The notes below the pieces were generated by a model. That model ran no database searches and was not told the origin of the DNA. It saw only the letters and a list, made by a program, of their open reading frames with translations. Below are positions 59,400 through 64,000 of a DNA stretch of 64,000 nt, piece after piece. Where the stretch lies: positions 1,488,001-1,552,000 of the forward strand of contig KV748176.1 of the NCBI GenBank assembly GCA_001692895.1. Direction: 5' to 3'. Numbering within the stretch: the first letter of the stretch is position 1; each line of letters opens with the position of its first letter. Origin of the DNA: Cenococcum geophilum 1.58 (taxonomy: Eukaryota > Ascomycota > Dothideomycetes > Gloniales > Gloniaceae). The translations under genes were made by a program, and so were the position numbers.

Positions 59400-60960
59400 A
59401 CTCAAGCTTCTGCGAGATAGGGCTATAGTAGTTCTAGATAAAGTTCGTAAAAGTCTTCTGCGGCTTATATAAGTCCTATAGAGTTAACAGGTTCCCATAA
59501 GGGCTTAGTAAAGCCTCTCCATTTTGTAAGATACATATATTAACGTTTCCGTTTATTATACTTAATGTCATTAATTCTTTTAACAAAGTACTCGTTCTCA
59601 CCATCCACTTCAACTAGTAGGGGAGGGTCTTATATCTGTCCGGGTAGGGTGTCTAATATAGGAGTAGCGGGGCGGAGGACTAACGTGTAGAATATGGGGT
59701 GGATTTTAACCGTATTAGGGAGCTTTAGTCAGTAGGCGTAGGAGGAGACAACCTTCTCAACCTTATAAGGGCTAGTGTTCTTCCAATTAAGCTTTTTAGC
59801 GGGTCATTTCGTGTTTAAATTTCTTATATCTAGCTAAATAAAGTTACCAATTTAGTAGGCTAGTGCTAGGGTTCGTTTCTTATTCGCTGCAGCTTTATAG
59901 ACAGATTAAGCCCATATTATTTCATCAGCAAGGAACTGTTATAGTTCCTCCATCTTCTCTATAAATTCATTTACTTCCGCAACTTATAAGGCGTAATAAG
60001 CAGGGTAAGGAACATTACTAAAGGGTTCGAAACCCATTTGTAAATACTAGCCGTAGTTAGCCAGGAACGGGGAGACCTTTATAGTTTCTAAAACGGAATT
60101 ATTCGCGGTAAACTCAGCAAATGCAAGCTAGTCAATCCAGTCATCTTATAAGTACGACGTGTATATCCGAATATACTATTCTATTATAGCGTTTACATGT
60201 TCCGTTTAACCGTCCGTTTCTAGGTAGTATACCGTAGATAATAGTGCTTTAATATAAAGTCAGGTAGTTAGTTCTTTCCAAAATGTAGAGATAAACTAGC
60301 TGCCTCTATTGGAGATAATCGTTTCGGGGAGTCTATAGAGTTTCCATACGTGGTCTAGGAACAGTTGGGCAACGGCAGGTATTAACATATTGGGGCAGGC
60401 GATCAAGTGTCTTATCTTAGATAGTCGGTCTATAACTACCATAATATTCGTGCAGCCCTTACTTACAGGGAGGTTAACAATAAAGTCAATTAAGACATTC
60501 TTTTATCTTCGGTCCGGAATAGGCAGTGGCTTTAGAAAGCCGTTATATGTCTTATGCAAAGCTTTGGCTCATTAGCAGACGTAATAGCTAAAGATATACC
60601 TTCGTGTCGTGTTATGCATGTTTAGCTAGTAATACTCCCGTTAGAGTAGCTCTAGGGTTTTTCCTCGGCCTGGGTAGCCGGCTACCGGTAGGTTGTATAC
60701 GTGTTCGAGGAGCTTAAGCTTAAGTTTATCGTGATTAGGGATAACTAGACGGTTCTGGTAATATAAGCGGTTTCCGCGAGCTTTATATTTACTTAAAGAG
60801 ATCTTCTTAGAGTATCTAACGCCATCTTAAATTAGCTTAAGCGTCTCTTAGATAAACTCGTTATTTGGGTATTTATCGGTTATAATCTATTTAATTAATT
60901 AATTAGTTATTTTAAGGACTTATACTATAAGATCTTTAGTAGGAGGGTTAAACAGTTTGG
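59400..60960 (-). pseudogene. gypsy E integrase and chromodomain
   Basis: The zinc-binding region reads E-H-V-Y-N-L-P-V-A-G-Y-P-G-R (about 60670-60720) and continues with W/x-L-N-M-H and Y-Y-V-C (Cys pair partly lost). The core shows D-F-I-V-N-L-P, I-M-V-V-I-D-R-L-S-K and I-S-N-R-G-S-Q-F (D expected, now N, about 60310-60335), then L-E-T-D-G-Q-T-E-H. The C-terminus holds Y-Q-I-G-N-F-I-Q-L-D, K-L-N-W-K, and a chromodomain E-Y-F-V-K-R-I-N-D-I-K-Y (about 59560-59620). Few stops interrupt it. It inserts element DNA in active relatives. Confidence 0.85.
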
Positions 60961-62460
60961 GGCGAAGTAGGGTCTAATTTTAGTAAGAACGTGCCTCTTC
61001 CAGTACTAGCGCGTCTTGCGAGCATCGGGTTAGGGCATTAGGCTTCTAGCCTTAAACGCCTAGGCAGTACATAATTAAGAATTAGAAATAAGATAGGTAT
61101 TTTAACTAGCGGGCCTAACAGTGGCTTAGCTATTTTGTGGTTGTAAAGTACTATAGGTTCTTATAATTACTAAGGACCTTAATTAGGAATCTAGCGCCTT
61201 CTAGTTCGGGTTACTATTACTTAAAGCATCTAATAATAGCTAGCAGTTCCTTGTCATAGATCTTATAGTTATATTTAGCTAGGCTTAGTCGTTTTAAGTA
61301 ATATGCTATAGGGTATAATACTCCCTCTTTATTATATTAAGACAGGATACCTTTAGTAACGTAGTCGGATAAGTTAGCTTCTATAACACTTATTTGGTTT
61401 AGGTTAAAGTATTAAAGTATAGGCGCGGTAGTAAATATAACCTTTAGATAAGTAAAGGCCTTCTTACATTCCTTGTCAAAGATAAAGGCTTTATCCTTTT
61501 AGGTTAGAGCTATAAGGGGTAAAACTAGGGCGGAGAAGTTGTTAATAAACCATCGGTAGAAATTAGCAAATCCTATAAAGGCTCTTACATCCTTAACATT
61601 CTCGGGTTCTTACCAGTTTATAATTACTTCAATTTTCTTCGGGTCCATTTATATGCCGTCTATAAAAATAAGAAGCCTAAGGTATAGGACTTCCATCTTA
61701 TAAAACTCGCATTTATTTACATCTAATTATAGACTAGCTCCGTGTAGGGCTTATAGGACAAGGTTAACATATTTCTAATATTTAGTCAGGTTATTACTAT
61801 ATATTAAGATATCGTTAATATAAGCAGTATAGAAGATATCTAGGTAGGGGCGCAGGGTATTGTTTATATAATATTAAAACGAGCTTAGAGCATTTACAAG
61901 GCCGAATAGCGTTATTAAGTATTCGAATAATCTATACTAAGTACGAAATACAGTAAGCTATTTATCTCCCTTTGCTATACGGAGGCGGTTAAATACAGAG
62001 ATAATATTAAGCTTCGTATAGTAGCGAGCCTTACTTAGTTAGTTTAGCGTCTCTTATATTAACGGGATTAAATATTAGTTCTTAATAGTAACGGCGTTAA
62101 GGGCTTAGTAATCTACGCAAAAGCACAAACCACCGCCAGGTTTCTTAATGAAGATTACTAGTACGGCTATAGGTAAAGAGCTTACTCTAATAAATCCTTT
62201 ACTTAGGTTCTCGTCTAGATACTTTTATAGCACTTAGAGTTTATTTTAGGACATTCTATATAGGGGTCTAAATCCGGGCTGCTTTCCTTCTTTAAGTACA
62301 ATCTTATAGTTATATAGTCGGTATTCTAGTAGCTTATTAGCTTCCTTTCGTGAGAATGCGTTTAAGCGGTAATGGTACTCTACTAGTACCTTCGTAATAG
62401 GGTTAGTATACTTCTTTAGTGCTAAGGCTTTCTTAATATTAGCCATCGTAATAGCGAAAA
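60961..62460 (-). pseudogene. gypsy E reverse transcriptase and RNase H
   Basis: A 66-codon open stretch at 62246-62446 (MANIKKALALKK ... G-F-R-P-L-Y-R-M-S) is the typical segment leading into the RT domain. The RT catalytic box at about 61803-61830 reads A-Y-I-N-D-I-L-I-Y, with the first Asp of YIDD changed to Asn. RNase H shows [12 protein letters not shown] at about 61235-61270 (H to Y). It copies element RNA into DNA in active relatives; this copy is inactive. Confidence 0.85.
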
Positions 62461-64000
62461 TTGTATATTTAGGCTTTTTAGTAAGCTAAGCTAGCGGAGT
62501 AGCTCTAATTATACGGATATCTAGGGTGTTAAGCTCTCTTAGATTATTTATAGTCTCTTATATAGTTTCTTATTTAGGTTTAGGTTTAGTATTAGGTATA
62601 GAGTTAGTATTAGATTTAGGTTCGGGTTTTTTAAGTATTTTTTTTATTATAGGGTACCAGTTCTTCTAGTACTCCCGTATACTAAGCTTAAGCTTTTACT
62701 TAGTTTAGGGTAGTGTAGTAGTTAGGGTTAGTTCATAGGGTTTGGTAGGATTTCTAGATCTTTAGTAGATATCGGTGGAAATCTTATATTAGTAAAATTC
62801 GGTAGAATTCTTAGGTTAGTAAAATCTAGTGGATTCCTTAGGCGCGGGGTAGACATTAGTAGAAATCTTAGGCTGATAAATCTTAGTGGATTTCCTAGGT
62901 TTTAGTTTAGGGTTAGGGCAGCAAGTTATAAGGCACTTCTACTTACAATAGGAGGCAGTAAATAGAAGCTTAAGGTTATCCTAGTTGATAGTTACCTTAT
63001 ATAGCTTTATCCAAGGTTGTCTAAGGATTACTAGGTAACCTAAGGTGGTAACAAAAAGCTTAATCAGTTCTTTATGGTTTAGGTATTAAAGTCTTAGGGC
63101 TACTACATAGGTAATACGGCCTAAGATAGTGCGTTTGCCGTTAAATCCAAATACATTAATATGCCAGTTAAGGGGGGTTAGGGTGAAACTATTAGCTTAC
63201 GCAAAGATCTTATTAATAAATCCTATGCCGCTAGCTCCTGTATTAATTAGGATTTAAGTATTAGCCTATTAACTATTCTGCCAAAGACGGCAGTTAATAG
63301 TTATGCTACGGTCCTAAGAGTTAGAGTTTATAATATTAAATACGTTTAACGAGATCCTAAGGCAAAGCCGTCCTAGAAAGTAACTTAGCTCCAGGACCTT
63401 TCTTTTAGAGGTAATTAGGGCAGGGTTCTTATAAAACGTCAGTTGGAGCTTCGTCCTCATAAATAGTACTTACTAGACGTGGGGCTAGAACTAGATAAAG
63501 ATTGGGGACGGTAACCGGAAGATCAATGCGGTAAACGGCTGTTAGTATTGGCCGTTTATAGATCGTTTTGGTACGTAGGTAGGGGGACAAGGCAGTATTT
63601 TAAGATATAATCCTTCCTTCCGCATTTAAAGCAGAGGCCTAGCTTAAGGCGTTATTCTCATTTAAAGGACCCTAGTGGGGCGTAATCTAGGATTTTAATA
63701 TTAATATCCATGGCGTTAGGGTGCTTAGGCTGAGATAATGACTTAGTGGACGTTTATAGGGTTATCATATTATATCGGGGGGCAGGCTTCAGTGTTAGGC
63801 GTAGTATATCATTATACCGTTTATTAATAACATTTATATAGGCATCAAGGGCTCCTAGTAGGTCTACGCCTATTAGGGAGGTTTTTAGTTTAGAGCTTAA
63901 GGATTTAATAAGGCTATTAATTAGTACAGAGTTATTCCAGCCTATTTCCTTTATATAACGGTTAAATTCAGAGAAGTATACTGGAAAGCTTTTTGTTCCT
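62461..64000 (-). pseudogene. gypsy E Gag and protease (5' end outside the window)
   Basis: The zinc knuckle at 63592-63633 reads C-F-K-C-G-R-K-D-Y-I-L-K-Y-C, exactly CX2CX4HX4C with the His changed to Tyr. The protease is at about 63200-63252: L-I-N-T-G-A-S-G-I-G-F-I (D-T-G-A expected, Asp to Asn). Between protease and RT the frame encodes repeated short Ser/Glu/Pro-type segments near 62750-62900 (ATCTTAGTGGA-like DNA repeats). The Gag start is not in the window. Confidence 0.8.

Larger units (their letters stand above)
59025..64000 (-). mobile_element. Ty3/gypsy chromovirus 'E', 3' half to the window edge
   Basis: The 3' LTR is at 59025-59383, flanked at 59384-59397 by the purine tract (GTACCCCCCCC on the plus strand). 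Pol and gag follow leftwards on the minus strand to the end of the window, so the 5' LTR lies outside. The probable left half of the target duplication is CATAC (59020-59024). It is the least mutated gypsy here: integrase and chromodomain can be read over long stretches and CpA/TpG are partly kept, as expected of a young or low-copy element. Confidence 0.9.

Noticed and set aside
60390-60575. 61-codon plus-strand frame
   Set aside because: Antisense to the gypsy E integrase.

Overview
This window looks like a transposon-rich, AT-rich block from a filamentous ascomycete (Pezizomycotina-type) genome. Almost every coding tract is broken by in-frame TAA and TAG codons, and no open frame exceeds 93 codons in 64 kb. 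CpA and TpG are nearly absent over long stretches while TpA is in large excess and CpG survives. For example, 8701-8760 has no CpA, no TpG, eleven TpA and one ApT. Conserved residues are hit in the matching directions: Asp to Asn, His or Cys to Tyr, and Gln or Trp to stop. This is the pattern expected of repeat-induced point mutation (RIP). I find no intact protein gene, no convincing intact tRNA or rRNA, and no CRISPR array. The species cannot be named from the sequence.

Left third (1-19.7 kb): a 1.04-kb foldback element (1-1041); a small GC island with a tRNA-like A-box (about 1190-1470); an ankyrin-repeat gene relic (minus, 1642-3106); a relic of a fungal multi-pass membrane protein (plus, about 4200-4830); a piggyBac-type DNA transposon with terminal inverted repeats and a 664-codon transposase pseudogene (4836-7066); minisatellites (9820-10500); a DUF7025-type AAA ATPase relic (minus, about 10860-13250); and a non-autonomous LTR element full of GAGC/GCTC hairpin repeats (15038-17474).

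Middle (19.7-43.8 kb): a complete Ty1/copia element with 272-bp LTRs and an exact GTAAG target duplication (19697-26181). Next is a 787-codon, fully in-frame Myb/SANT-like gene relic (minus) cut in two by a Ty3/gypsy element (32946-43580, 424-bp LTRs, TSD TACTT/TACTC). That gypsy element itself carries a 2.8-kb insertion of unknown type (39196-42006).

Right third (43.8-64 kb): a solo-like LTR with an internal fragment (45438-45790). A minus-strand chromovirus relic (about 47.96-49.80 and 57.73-58.55 kb) is split by a second full copy of the same gypsy family (49805-57730, TSD AGAAG). The stack ends with the 3' end of a second copia copy (58546-59024), broken by a further minus-strand chromovirus (59025 to the window edge) that is less mutated and keeps many recognisable domains.

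The nesting gives relative ages: Myb gene, then gypsy B, then the 2.8-kb insert; and chromovirus D, then gypsy C; and copia copy 2, then gypsy E. The genes do not form an operon or pathway. The window reads as a layered record of transposition and RIP. Long tracts at 7.1-9.8, 13.4-15.0, 17.5-19.7, 26.2-30.75, 43.8-45.4 and 45.8-47.9 kb hold nothing I can name.
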